In this document: in pieces, positions 49,315 through 60,260 of the stretch
How the letters are laid out: the number at the start of each line of letters is the position of its first letter
How positions within the stretch are numbered: the stretch's first letter is position 1
NCBI RefSeq assembly: GCF_963678635.1
Contig: NC_087071.1
Span: forward strand, 46,916,889-46,980,888
Length of the DNA stretch: 64,000 bases
Reading direction: 5' to 3'
Source of the DNA: Symsagittifera roscoffensis
Taxonomy: Eukaryota > Xenacoelomorpha > Acoela > Convolutidae
Position numbers and translations under genes: made by a program
The notes under the pieces: model-generated
Databases searched by the model: none
What the model saw: only the letters and a program-made list of their open reading frames with translations
What the model was told of the DNA's origin: nothing

Positions 49315-49372
49315 AATTGATAAAAACTCGGCTGAGTCTCAGATTCCATCTCTGACCTACGGCGTCCTATTG
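49315..49372 (-). repeat. Partial module of the tRNA-headed repeat
   Basis: GAATTGATAAAAACTCGGCTGAGTCTCAG through CTGACCTACGGCGTCCTA matches the 3' half of module 2 at 47614-47671. It marks the left edge of the second local duplication unit, and shows that the duplicated DNA began inside the tRNA-like repeat. Confidence 0.7.
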
Positions 49373-49384
49373 AAAATGCCAGAT

Positions 49385-49900
49385 TCTTTTGTTTACGGTC
49401 ATTGTTTTGCGGTCATTGAGTTTGAATCTTCGTAATTTCTCACTTAGAAATTTTTTATTTCATTTATGCATCAATGCAGTCACTAAAAAAAGCGTCGCAT
49501 CTACATAATTTTTCTCATTTTCCTGCTTATTTCGAGTCTACAATTTGCTGGAAAAAAGCAACAGAAAACAGTGTTGGAAGAAATTTCAAAATAAAATGAA
49601 ATTGTAAGAGAAAAAGAGAGAAAAGAAACAGCAATAGGGTAAAGGAATAAGAGAAACAAAAAATTAAATGATAAATTGAAAAAAAAGGAGCAGAAACCTG
49701 AATAAAAGTGAGAAAACGAGGAAAAATAAGACCAAGAAGAGGGAAAAGAAGGGAGAATAGCAGAGGACCTTGAAAAAATTTAAGGATTTAAGGAACAGGA
49801 GATTTGAAGTACAGGTAGAACAAAAAAAATTTTTGTTTGAAGCAAAAGAAAAAGTTGACGAAGAAAAAGAAGACCTTGAAAAAAATTAAGGAACAAAACA
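49385..49900. repeat. Local duplication inside copy A, unit 2
   Basis: This is a second copy of 48541-48970. It includes a CTCACTTAGAAATTTTT segment that unit 1 has lost and copy B retains in similar form (CTCACTTTAAAAATTTT near 58381). Unit 2 therefore keeps the older state. Confidence 0.8.
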
Positions 49901-52250
49901 GATGAAGTTAAAAAAAAGTAAAGTGAAGACTACAGAGAAGGCAAAAAAAGGTATCAACTTTCAATTGACAATTATCAAGTTCTAATTGACAGGTTTTTAC
50001 CGAAATAAAAACTGTCAGAAATATAATCCATCCAATCATTAAAAAGTACTCCAGGATGTCAACTAAACTTTATTTCTATATTATTTACTTCAATTGGTTT
50101 ATATACGGCGTGCTTAATGTGCCTGAAGTCATGAACCCAAAAGATTTTACTAAAACAAAAATTCTACAAAGTTATTTCTTCGCATATTAGAGAATGAAAA
50201 CAACATAAAAACTGCCGGACAAAAACAAAGTTACAAGACGATTAAGCAAGGAAAATTTTACGAGCAAAACGAGGTCGTCTCTCTGCACATTAGATCATCA
50301 AACTCCTCGTTGAAAACCGGAAAAAATAAGTTACCTGAACGTCCTGCAAGAAATTTTACTTTTCACTTCTCTACTTGTTACTCGTTTGTGTTCCACTGTA
50401 AGTTAGAGATGTGTGTTACCTTTTAATCTGCTTAACTAAGAACATTGCTTTTTTGTGCTGTTGAATGCTTAATTTTTTTTTGATGAAATTTAATTGATTC
50501 CAGTTTTAATTAAAACCCCTTAAAAACTCAATTTTTTGAAGTTTCTAATGCACTGAAATGATACAAAGGTTAAATTCGAACTGGCATCACTGTTTTATTT
50601 AGTACTGAATCATTTTAAGTTTCAATCAGTGCTTCATTATTGAATTTTCAAATTAATGAAAGTAAAGAGGCATCAACTATCAAAATTTATACGGTGTGAA
50701 TTATCAAACTAAAATTCAACCTTAAAAATTGGTAACGTTTTATTTACCACATTTTAAACAGTAAAGCCAAGTAATGAAAACTATTTTTTGAAACTTTTAA
50801 CCAAAAAAAATTGCCCGTCACTCTAAAATATGCATTTCATAACTGCAAGTTAAGACGAAACTCAGATTTGAAAAAAAGTTGCAAGTAAAGTGAGCTCCCT
50901 TTTAAGTTATTCATTGATTTGATCAAAACATCAGCACAAGACAAATAAAACAGAACTGTTCTAAACACAATTGTGATTCCGATAAACAGTTCCCAGTGCT
51001 AAATTGCAATGGCACGGGTGGTCGGAATTTTAAGTAGATTGACTCTATAACAAAATTATTTGTTGAAATTTTTTTCACAGACATTGAAAATTGGTACTTC
51101 TGATTTGTTTGTTTTTTTTCTAAAAACGAAATCAGTTTTATGAGAAAAACATAGCTGCAGTTTTGAATAGAAGTGCTGAACAGTTCAAACACTTGGTTTT
51201 TTAAAAAAAATTTCAGTCAAAATTCTCTTTACTTTTTATTTTTTTTTGATATTTTTTGCGGAAATCAGTTTTTTATTAGTTCAATTTGCATGTTAAAAAT
51301 ATAAAAGCTGAGTTTTCTTAGCTTTCTTTATTTTCTTGCCGTCTGAATAATGCTTAAAGCACGTTTATGAACAATTTTGATCAAAATACCAAACGGCTGA
51401 AAAAAAAGAAACAATTGGACAAGTGTTAAAACAATTGAGGACATGGAGGGCAAAAAATATTGATTTGATTTCATTTTTGAAGTTAAATACAACAAAGTAA
51501 ATCACATTGACTTTATCAGCACTTTCAAAAAAAGTTTTCTGACACCATCGCTTTTTGCAAAATTTTACCAATCTGAGAAAACAAGTTAAGTGGTTAAATT
51601 TTCTCACCCATTTTGAAAAATTAAATTTAACTATAGAAAAAAAGTTTCAATCATCAATCATACAAAATAATTGCTTTTTCCTACTACTGAATGCATTTTG
51701 CTTTCCTCTAAAAAACTTTATATATAAAATTTTTATAAAAAAATTTAGACTATAAATAAAGGACTGATTTTTCGAATTCATTCTTTTGCAAAGTCCGATA
51801 TCACTAACGAACACTGAGAAAGGTTACAGGATACATCATATTGATAACCTTGAACCTTGAAGTGTTAGAAAAATTTGAAAAAAGTCGTTATAGCTTTTTA
51901 AGTCGAAGTTGTCAAGAAATAGCGATGTACTCTTTGCAGTTCAATTATGTCACTCGATGAAATGAAATTTAATTTTATCATTGAAAAATTTGATTCCCAA
52001 AACATTTCAAAAGTTTGAATTGAGATATTGTTATCAGTCTGTTTGTAAATATTACATGGCTTCTGAGATTTTGAAGATAATTTATTGGAATTTTAGTTCA
52101 TTTTGCAGAATTTCTTTTACCTTTTAGCAGTTTATGTTTTGTAGATAATTATAGTTGGTTAAAACTTTCGCTTCCATAAAAATCGAGGAAAAAAAAATAA
52201 AAACGGATATTTTGAAAAATCAAAAACAATTTGCCGAAAGATGAAGATGA

Positions 52251-53248
52251 ATTTTTTTGCCCCAAATGCCCATCAATTGCTATTTTTGTCTTTTGTGAAC
52301 ATGAACTATTAAAGTGATTTTTTGTCAGAAATTCTTTAAAACTGAGTACTTAGAAAAAACATTCAGATATAAAGAAAAGTTATTAGCGTTGCTACCAGAG
52401 TTGTCATTACAAAAAAACATGAAAGTAACGGTTGTTGAACATGGTTGCAAAATCGAACTGAAAGTTGAAACTGCTTTTAAGCTGTAGGGTCGCTTCATTT
52501 AATCTAATCTATAAACTATATTTTGTGAAGTCAATGTAAAACTGGTCGTAATAAGAGAAGAAAAAAAGTAATAGTAATTCACTTATTTTTAATTTAGCCG
52601 ATTGCCAACAAGGCCGAACTAGTGAGCCTGTTTGAGAAAATGTGAGGATGGCCCATTTTTTTTCCTTTTTGATCCCCTTCTTGTTTTTCTATCTTGGACA
52701 AGACTCACAAGGTGACTTGAGTTAAATTGAACCATTCGGCAAACAATCTTAGTTTTGGTCAATTTGGCTGATTTATTTGTCTGCTAATACTTGTATACAG
52801 AAAGATTCGAATTGCCATTTAAACTCGATTGGCTATTTTTAGCCGATGGCAGGACAACTTGCCCTATTCCAATTTATCCTTTTCCATTTTATCCTATGCC
52901 ATTCTACCCTATGTACCAATTTTCCCCACGCCTAAATTAAGATGGAATGATAACAGCAAAATAGCGATCGCCGCAGTCGCGCCAAGGTGTTGCGAGCTTG
53001 ACTACAGAGGAAAAGAATCTATACAAAAATTAGAGCCGGTTATCGCAACAAAGCGGCGACACGCGCGTAGCACGCCTACCGGCGACCTTAAACCGAGATA
53101 GGGCTCAGTTATCTCTGACAAGTAGAACTATTTATAGAAATAGGGTGAAAGGATAATTTGGCATAGAGTAGATTAGAATACAGGTTAAAATAAAATAGAG
53201 TACGTTGGCTACGGACTGACTGTCATGCAACCTTTTAGCCAAGTTAAA
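52251..53248. other. Segment specific to copy B
   Basis: Copy A reads straight across this point (43741-43770). The 1-kb segment contains a GC-rich dispersed repeat (52971-53099) and short TTTTATCCTATGCCATT-like direct repeats at 52870-52920. I could not decide whether it is an insertion in B or a deletion from A. Confidence 0.6.
52971..53099. repeat. GC-rich dispersed repeat, copy 2
   Basis: It is related to 4168-4295 over about 130 bp, in the same orientation. The match is strongest at AAAAATTAGAGC-GGTTATCGC and TACCGGCGACCTTAAAC. Confidence 0.6.
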
Positions 53249-53811
53249 CTCAATCATTATAGTTTTAATTCAAAAATTTGAAATAAAAACTTTTGGTGGA
53301 AATGATGAAAAGATCAAAAGATGTCGCAATATAACGATAAGCTAGCTTTGAATGACAACTTTGATAAAATCGAGTCAGCTCGAGGCGAAAAAGGTCCTGA
53401 TTGTACTAATTGTAAATAAATTTTAACTTACGGAAGCACTGCAGCATTTTTGAACTTTAAAAGAAAGTTCAATCAATCGAAATTTCTGAAGTCCAACTCT
53501 ATGATGCAACATCAAAGTAAATGTTGATTAAAGTTTGTTAATATATGAAACTCAAAAATCAAACAAAATTATGGAAATTCTTAAAATCAATTCAGATTTG
53601 AATTACAAAACCTCTGATTGTTTTCTCTGAATCAACTAGATTCCAATACTTTTGCAATTCTGATAATAAAGTTCTAATAATAAATGGTTCTGGAGACAAA
53701 AATAAAATCAAACGTCATAAGTCGTTGCAATAGGTTCAAGCATATCAAATAATTGCTAGTTTCGCTCAATGGATTATTTGAACCATATTTAAAAAGCTAA
53801 GATTGAACTCA

Positions 53812-53894
53812 GCTACTATGGCCGAGTGGTTAAGGCGTTGGACTTAAGTTCCAAAGGACAATAATCCTCCTGGGTTCGAACCCCAGTGGTAGCA
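53812..53894 (+). tRNA. tRNA-Leu(UAA), duplicated copy
   Basis: This 83-nt gene is identical in acceptor, D, anticodon and T arms to the gene at 44342. The anticodon is TAA in loop CTTAAGT, and the A box TGGCCGAGTGG and B box GGGTTCGAACC are intact. It differs at only two positions, both in the long variable arm. The arm here can pair AGGA with TCCT, instead of GGAC with GTCC in the other copy, so a four-pair stem is kept. The downstream GATTTTT run can terminate Pol III. The flanking DNA of the two copies has diverged more than the genes, which suggests selection on both. Confidence 0.97.
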
Positions 53895-54359
53895 GATTTT
53901 TACACCATCCATTCCAATCTCTCTCCGGAAAAAATTATGGAAAAATTATTTGATGTAACTAGCTATTTATCCGGCTCAAAAGCCCCCTGTGCCCTCTCAC
54001 ATTTGAATTTCAGTTTTGAAAAACTAATTTTATGTTGTTATACTTGAAGTATAAAATTTTGAAGTATGAACAAATTAACTAATTTGAACAACTTGTTTTT
54101 CATACTTTAAACTGTAATATCACTCATCTGTCATTCCTAAACAAATGGGTTTCGATGTGTTTGAAAAATCGGGTTTCTTGATTGTATTGTTTGTTTTTTT
54201 GATTTTTCACCCGATGATTGATTTTCAGATTTTAAAAACTGCTTTTGTTCGTCAAAATGCAATAAAATTTTGTCTGGTGAACAAACTAAATATTTTGAAC
54301 GGATTCGTTTTTCATAATTCACATCGTAACATCACGCATTCAGCAATAATAACACGTCC

Positions 54360-54554
54360 ATACGAGGGCAAACTGTGTATTCTATTAGTTATAGGGGTAT
54401 TCCACAACAGGGACGCTCTCTTTATTCTTTTTGGTTCCTACATTCTTTTCGATTGTTCCGATTTTTTTTATCATGGTTAGAAAATTAACTTTGGTAATGG
54501 TTTCCAAAGACCTACAAGCACAAAAAAGTGCGCCTATCCAGTGCAAAATGGTAA
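54360..54554. mobile_element. Small MITE with inverted ends, copy B
   Basis: This is the duplicated partner of 44888-45084. The left end reads ATACGAGGGCAAACTG and the right end CCTATCCAGTGCAAAATGG. The right end has lost the final GCCTCGTAA, so the inverted ends are now uneven. Confidence 0.55.
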
Positions 54555-55061
54555 TAAAAATGATTGGAAACAAATTGCAAAATGATTGGACTTTTAGTGC
54601 TTAAATGGCTTCATGGTTATGTAGCGAAGCTTTCTCCTCCTTTCATTCCATTTGTTTTTTACCCTTCAAAGAGTTAACCAAACAATTTTTTCCTAATCAA
54701 AATTGTGGGACTCAAACTACTATGCTACAACCTTTTTTTTTTCATTAAGATTTGATCATGGCATCACCGTGAAAACAGAAATTTTATTTAATGAAAAATT
54801 TAGAAAAAAAAACAGATTTTTTGGCTTCTTTTTAATCAATTCAGATCTGAATTACAATATCTCTGTTTGTTTTTTCTGAATTATCCAGATTCCAACATTT
54901 TTGCACTTCTGATGAAAAACTATATATTTGAGAATATAATCAGAGCCAAAATCGAAATACGAAATTCGATAAGTCGTCGCAAAAGTTTCGATGAGATCAG
55001 ATGATTGCACAATTACTGAAATCCAATATTAGAATCATGTATTGAAAAGCAAGAAAAATGC

Positions 55062-55122
55062 GTAGCTGCCATAGACGAGTGGCTAAAGCGTTGGACTTAA
55101 AATCGCATGGCTAACAGTGCTC
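55062..55122 (+). pseudogene. Truncated tRNA-like relic, copy B
   Basis: This is the partner of 45634-45694 with the same missing T arm. The anticodon position here reads TAA (loop CTTAAAA) instead of TGA. The shift in identity and poor anticodon stem confirm relaxed constraint. Confidence 0.62.
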
Positions 55123-56271
55123 TTTTTCAATTTCCCACATCCTCGTGAAATTTAAGATATCAGTATTGAGAAACGATTCATAAGGAAATTCGCATGAAGA
55201 AAAATTTGTAGCAATTTGTTCACTTTTTGTCCGAACAACTTTTATTAGGTTTTAGAACATCAAAAGCAATTTTTATTACACTAGTGAACAAAATTAAGCG
55301 CAAATTCAGGTTTTTACTCTCAAAATACTTGCTTCCAATGTCCGTTTTAGACAATATTAATTTCCAATTTCAGAAAAGTTTTTAGATAGACCAAGAGCAA
55401 TTGATCAGAGCTACTTTCTAAGAAACTATCAAAGTGTAGTTTTAAGGACTTAACAATTTAATCCGGGTCTGAAAGTGCTAGTTTTAATCATCTGCACTAA
55501 GAAAGAATTGTAGTAAATTCTTTTTCAAATAAAAGGAGTAAAAACAATGTTCATGTGACATAAAACAATCAGTGTGAAAATTTAACGCTCGTCGGATGTT
55601 TCTTACTTTTTCACCCGAAGCTAGAATCCTATTGCAAATGAGGAAAACTGCTTTTTTCAAACCCGGAAAAAACTGGTAATTCTTTGAAAATCAATTTTGA
55701 TAGTCTTTTAGAAGGTTGCTCTGATCATTTGCTCTTGATATACGTATAAACTTTTCTGAAATTCAAATGTTGTCCAAACTGGACATTGAAAACAAGCATT
55801 TTAGAGAGTAAAATTCGGAATTGCGCTTAAATTTGCCCACTAGTGTAGATTTTTGTAGAGTGAATATTCGAACAAATCAAAGAGTGGAACTGGAAAAGAG
55901 CCGCTAATAGTCCTCGTGGATTCTAATAACAGTGGAAGCAATCCAAATCTTTTGCTCTCTCGATGTCAATTAAACAAAAACTTCAAGACAAAATTCACAT
56001 GTTAAATACAAATATATTATGCACTAGTATTTGTTTGAAAAGTCAAACATGCCAGATTAAAGTCAATCATTTCAATTTTTGGACTTCTTTGAATAGCTTT
56101 AGATTTTTTTGCTTCCAAATTCCATCTTTCTTGGTGCCCTTATGATTACAAAAACTTTTTACATTTGCATACAGAAGAAAAAATCGCTGTAGTCATATTA
56201 ACTATAAAGACTTTTTTGTTTAAAAAATTTTTCATAAAATTGCAGTTTTAGTCACGTAAAAAAAAGAATAA

Positions 56272-56593
56272 ACATTCGGTAAGTGATGTGCAACGAGGGT
56301 GCTTTGGAAAAAGTGATATGAACAAAATGGACGTTACAAAACCTTAAAAGTTTTAGGAAAAAACAAGTCATTTAAACTACGGTATTGTAAATGAAACCAT
56401 TCAAACTCACGCTGAAATTTTTTTTCGGTTATTGATGAAGACTCTAGGCCGCTCAGATTTATTGAATCATTCTTCAAATTAAAAAAGTCAATTCAAAAAA
56501 AAATCATGAAATTGTTGAAAGAATTTTTTTATTGAACTTTTTCTGTTCTATAAATAACTTCCATTGAAATCATTTGTGATGCTTAAGCGATGG
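56272..56593. other. Segment specific to copy B, about 320 bp
   Basis: It lies between AAAAAAAAGAATAA and TTGAGTTTATTAA, which are adjacent in copy A near 46865. It begins ACATTCGGTAAGTGATGTGC and shows no inverted ends or coding frame. Confidence 0.6.
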
Positions 56594-57244
56594 TTGAGTT
56601 TATTAACTTTTCTTTGGTTGTCCTTTTTTCTAATGAAAGTAGCAAAATGGTTATGCTCGGGATGGTTCTCAACTCAAATTTGACAATTGCAATAATTTTT
56701 CAAACTCGAATTGGCTCTTTTCAAATTTGTTGAGAAAATAATTTATCTGAGTTAAATTTTGAAGTTTAGGGTTTCTGACACAGCAAGTTTGCATCCATTT
56801 AGCACAAGTTTAGTGCGCTGATTATCAGTTTTTTTTACTAATGCATAGCGTAGGCGGCAAATATCCCGCATTCAGGAATAACGCATTTGAATTTTACACA
56901 GTTTAACATCATTGGTTAAACTGTGTAAAATTCAAACGCCATCACTTCATAAACGACTCAGTTTCTTATTATGGTATCCTCCTGAGTCAAATTAATGTTG
57001 CAGGTTGTTTGCTTCTGACAACAGCCTGAATTTTGATTTTTGGATTTTTAAGAATCTCACTTCAAAAAATTCAAATTAAATTGATTGTTTTTGACACGTA
57101 ATTGAAAGTACAAAAAGTCAGCTTATTGTTTAATTACTTGGTTTGAACTTTTGCTGGTTTCAAATCAGAATTTGCTAAGGCAAGCTACAACAAAGAAGAA
57201 ATAAACGAAGAAAACAAACCATACAAGAAAAAAAGTGAGGAAAA

Positions 57245-57560
57245 AGAAAAAACATAGAGGCGAAGCTTCGTTTCGCAAACACTAGCGAGAACAACAAGCA
57301 GTCTTATAAAGTGTAATAAGAAAAATTAGAAATGAGAATCGAATTGATAAAAACTCGGCTAGGTCTGAGATTCAATCTGTGACCTGCGGCGTCCTAGTGA
57401 AAATGACTCTCATAAACATACCACTCAGGCACGTACGCTTAATTACTTACAAAAATTTGGCTTCGTCTGAGAATCGTTCCTGCGACCTGGAGATCAAGAG
57501 TCTCTTACAAAAATCACTCAACCATCGAAGCTTACTGGTCACCAAACATTACCCACAGAT
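57245..57560 (-). repeat. tRNA-dimer-headed SINE-like repeat, copy B
   Basis: This is the better-preserved copy of the pair. Module 1 (57532-57459) has acceptor strands AGCTTCG/CGAAGCC, D arm GGTTGAGTGATTTT, anticodon stem GAGA/TCTC around CTCTTGA (anticodon CTT, lysine) and GGTCGCAGGAACGATTC. Module 2 (57437-57354) has TGCCTGAGTGGTATG, a CAT anticodon position in GTCATTT, and GGTCACAGATTGAATC. A TTTTT run and the conserved body with the near-palindrome GCGAAACGAAGCTTCGCC follow. Confidence 0.72.
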
Positions 57561-58993
57561 AAGGCAGAGAACAGATGCAATGCAACTTCCAATGCTTCCA
57601 ACTCTTCCAATGCTACTGTGAAATTTCCAAATAAATGAAAAAAAAATTTCGTAACAAAACACTTGTGTAAAAAAACGAATGATAAAAACTTGAATTTAAC
57701 GAAGTGGAACAAAAAGAAGGTGAAGAAAAAAAAACGAAATCAGGATGATTTTCAGAGAGGAAAAAAGGAAAAAACAGTGGGAAAAAATTTAAAAAAAAAG
57801 GAATATCGAAAAAAAACTTAATAGGAATGTAAAAAAACTATAAGAAAAAACAGATAGTGTCAGTTAACTAAATTAAAAACTACTGTAAAAAAATTTTTGA
57901 AGCTTTAATAATTAAATTTAAAAAATCGGTATTGAAGAAAAGTTGGATATCAAATTAAGTTTTTTTGAGATTAAAAATGCAAAAAAAAATTAGAAAGCCT
58001 AATTGCTTTCTATTTAGCAATGAAATTGAATTGATTGATAAGGAAAAGTATCATATAAGCAACGAGCGCCTGAGCTGAAGTTTAAAAAGATATTTTTATT
58101 TGGGATTTTTTTGCTAAAGTTGAAGGTTCTGAGAACTGTCAAATTGGATTGCCTTAGAACAAATATTTTGCGCTATTTACCATTTTTTTAACATCTACCG
58201 TATGCGGTGATTTGTCTGAATTTCAGAGTACTGCAATAAAATTCCATCTGTCTTATCACGTTTGGGTAGCAAAACATCATAGCTCCTTGAAAATAGCTAC
58301 TTTTTATAATGAAGTCAGTACCAGAAACTATTGTTTACGGTCATTCTTTTGCGGTCATTTAGAGTTTGAATCTGCGTGCTTTCTCACTTTAAAAATTTTA
58401 GTTTCATTTATGCATCAATGCTGTCACCAAAAAAAGCGTCGCTTCTGTTTTTTTCTGATTTTACTACTAATTCCGAGTCCACAGTTTGCTGGAAAAAAGC
58501 AACAGAAAACAGTGTTGGAAGAAAATTATTAAAAAAATGAAACTGTAAGAGAAAAAGAGAAAAAAGAAACGAAATAGAAAAAAGCAATAGGGCAAAACAA
58601 AAAGAGAAACAAAAAATTAAAAGATAAATTGAGAAAAAAACGGAGCAGAAAACCTAAATTAAAGTGGGAATACGAAAAAAAACAAGACCAAGAAGAGGGA
58701 AAAAAACAAAAAAGAGGACCTTGAAAAAATTTAAGGGACAATTGAGTTGAAATTAAAGAAAAAAAATGTAGAAGAAAAAAAATAAGTTTAAAACAAAAAC
58801 GAAGATGTCAAAAAGAGTTCAAAAAAAAGAAAAAGAAGGAAAAAAGTCGCTAAGCAGTTAAAGAACTAAAAAACACCAAAAAATGAAAAGAAGAAGAAAA
58901 AAATCATAAAAAAGAAGGAATTAGGGGAAAAACAGACAATCACCGGTAGGAGGTGTTAATGAACATAAGGATTGATCGCAATGAAACTGAAAA

Positions 58994-60039
58994 AACTGAC
59001 TTGTTTTTTCGAGAGCTTTCACCTTTTGAACTTCGAAGAAAAAAGTAGATGGATTTACAGCTCTTTGTGTGTAAAGAAAATATTATGATGGACATTTTTT
59101 TGTTAAAATTAACCCAATTTGAGAAAACTGGATCATAACGTATAACTTTTATTTCGCTAACGTATAATCTGATAATTTATTTCCAATTTCGAGATCAGAA
59201 GTCAAAATAGTTTTTTGTGACTTTTAGACTTTTGCTTTCCAATTGGACGGCATTTGCTTTCTTTTTAACAATGGAAATGCTTTGAAAAAAGCAACGACAA
59301 GTCAAACCGCGAAAAATCAAAACTGAGAGTGAACAGATTTTAAGACTTTTTCCTGAACAAAAAACCAAAAAAATCAGCAGCAAGACCTTATTAAGAGTAC
59401 TTACAACGTTCATTACTCTGAAAAAAAAATTTTTTTTTTCTAAATCTGAAAAAAGAAAAAGGAGCAAAAAAAAACAAAAAAAGGAGTGAAGATAAAAGAA
59501 AACGGATAAATAAAACAAAAATAAAAGAAAGCAGTCTATGGATTTTCTAGCATCAAATTAGTTTTCAAGTACATTAATGAAAATAAGACTGATAGCAAAA
59601 ACTGATGAAAACTGATTGCATAATCAACTGATAAATTAGATAATTGTCACAAAACGTAAGGAGTGAAACAAAAGTTTTTTATTGACATTTAATTGTAATA
59701 ATTTTGAAAAGTTTCCTTTAAAAGATTCGGACCTTACAGCTTTTTGAAGTTCAAAAAGCTTTTATGATAGACACTCTTATTCTGGAAAATTTAAAAATTT
59801 CATATCACAACCAAAATTAGAAGAAGTTTGCGTTTGTTTCCTGCCATTCGCAGTTTCTTATGAGCAGCACTTGCCTTCATTTAGGAGCAACTTAATTTGA
59901 ATTAAACTCAAAAATAAATATGTACATAAGGGCGTTCCTAAGTGCATTATTATGTTTGAATTCACTTCTGTATCTAACAGAGATTTTTCCTGGCTACCAG
60001 TTTCTTCCGGGAAAAATATCAATACGACGTACAAAGACA
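58994..60039. other. Unique intronic DNA right of the duplication
   Basis: AT-rich, with purine-rich patches near 59440-59530. No gene or repeat could be recognised. Confidence 0.45.
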
Positions 60040-60260
60040 CGAAAAAATAAACACAGAAGCGAAGCTGCGCTTTGCAGACACTTTCAAGAAGATGACAAAA
60101 AAGCAGCTTTATCAAGTGAAATAAGAAATTATAGAAGTAAGCCTCGAATTAATAAAAGCTCAACCACGTGTCGAATTCGATCTGCAACCAAGTGATTATG
60201 AGTCTCACGCACTAACTAGTAAGCCACTAACGCTTACAGATTCCCTAAAACTAGCCATCA
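60040..60260 (-). repeat. tRNA-headed SINE-like repeat, one-module copy
   Basis: This is outside the tandem duplication and independently located. On the minus strand a linker (GGCTAGTTTTAGGGAATCTG) leads to one module (60236-60158): TTAGTGGCTTACTAGTTAGTGC, then GTGAGACTCATAATCAC with anticodon CAT (methionine type), then GGTTGCAGATCGAATTCGAC. The A box is elongator tRNA-Met-like. A TTTT run follows, then the shared body ACTTGATAAAGCTGCTTTTTTG and GCAAAGCGCAGCTTCGC. Its position proves the repeat is dispersed, not merely duplicated. Confidence 0.7.

Larger units (their letters stand above)
34517..49925. repeat. Tandem segmental duplication, copy A
   Basis: Copy A starts GAGAAGGCAAAAAAGGTATC and aligns with copy B (49926-58993) nearly end to end. 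Without the 7.1-kb LTR fossil at 35424-42515 it is about 8.3 kb. It holds a tRNA-Leu gene (44342-44424), a tRNA relic (45634-45694), a tRNA-headed repeat (47490-47835) and a purine-rich 3' part. Hand comparison of several 110-210-base stretches gives roughly 3-12 % mismatch. The whole unit lies in the 37-kb permease intron. A local partial duplication (48541-48970 and 49385-49900) lengthens its right end. Confidence 0.9.
49926..58993. repeat. Tandem segmental duplication, copy B
   Basis: Copy B starts GAGAAGGCAAAAAAAGGTATC immediately after copy A and ends near GATCGCAATGAAACTGAAAA. Segments present here but not in A are about 50343-50621, 52251-53248 and 56272-56593. The LTR fossil of A is absent. 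It retains the tRNA-Leu gene, tRNA relic, small MITE and tRNA-headed repeat in the same order and orientation. Nothing in it encodes a protein. Confidence 0.9.

Noticed and set aside
47400-49320. Lysine- and glutamate-rich open frames such as the 73-codon frame at 49099-49320
   Set aside because: They follow from G+A-rich low-complexity DNA. The corresponding frame is not kept in duplication copy B.
52820-53101. A 90-codon plus-strand frame over the GC-rich dispersed repeat
   Set aside because: It spans the repeat boundary, has no family pattern and is not conserved in the copy at 4168-4295.
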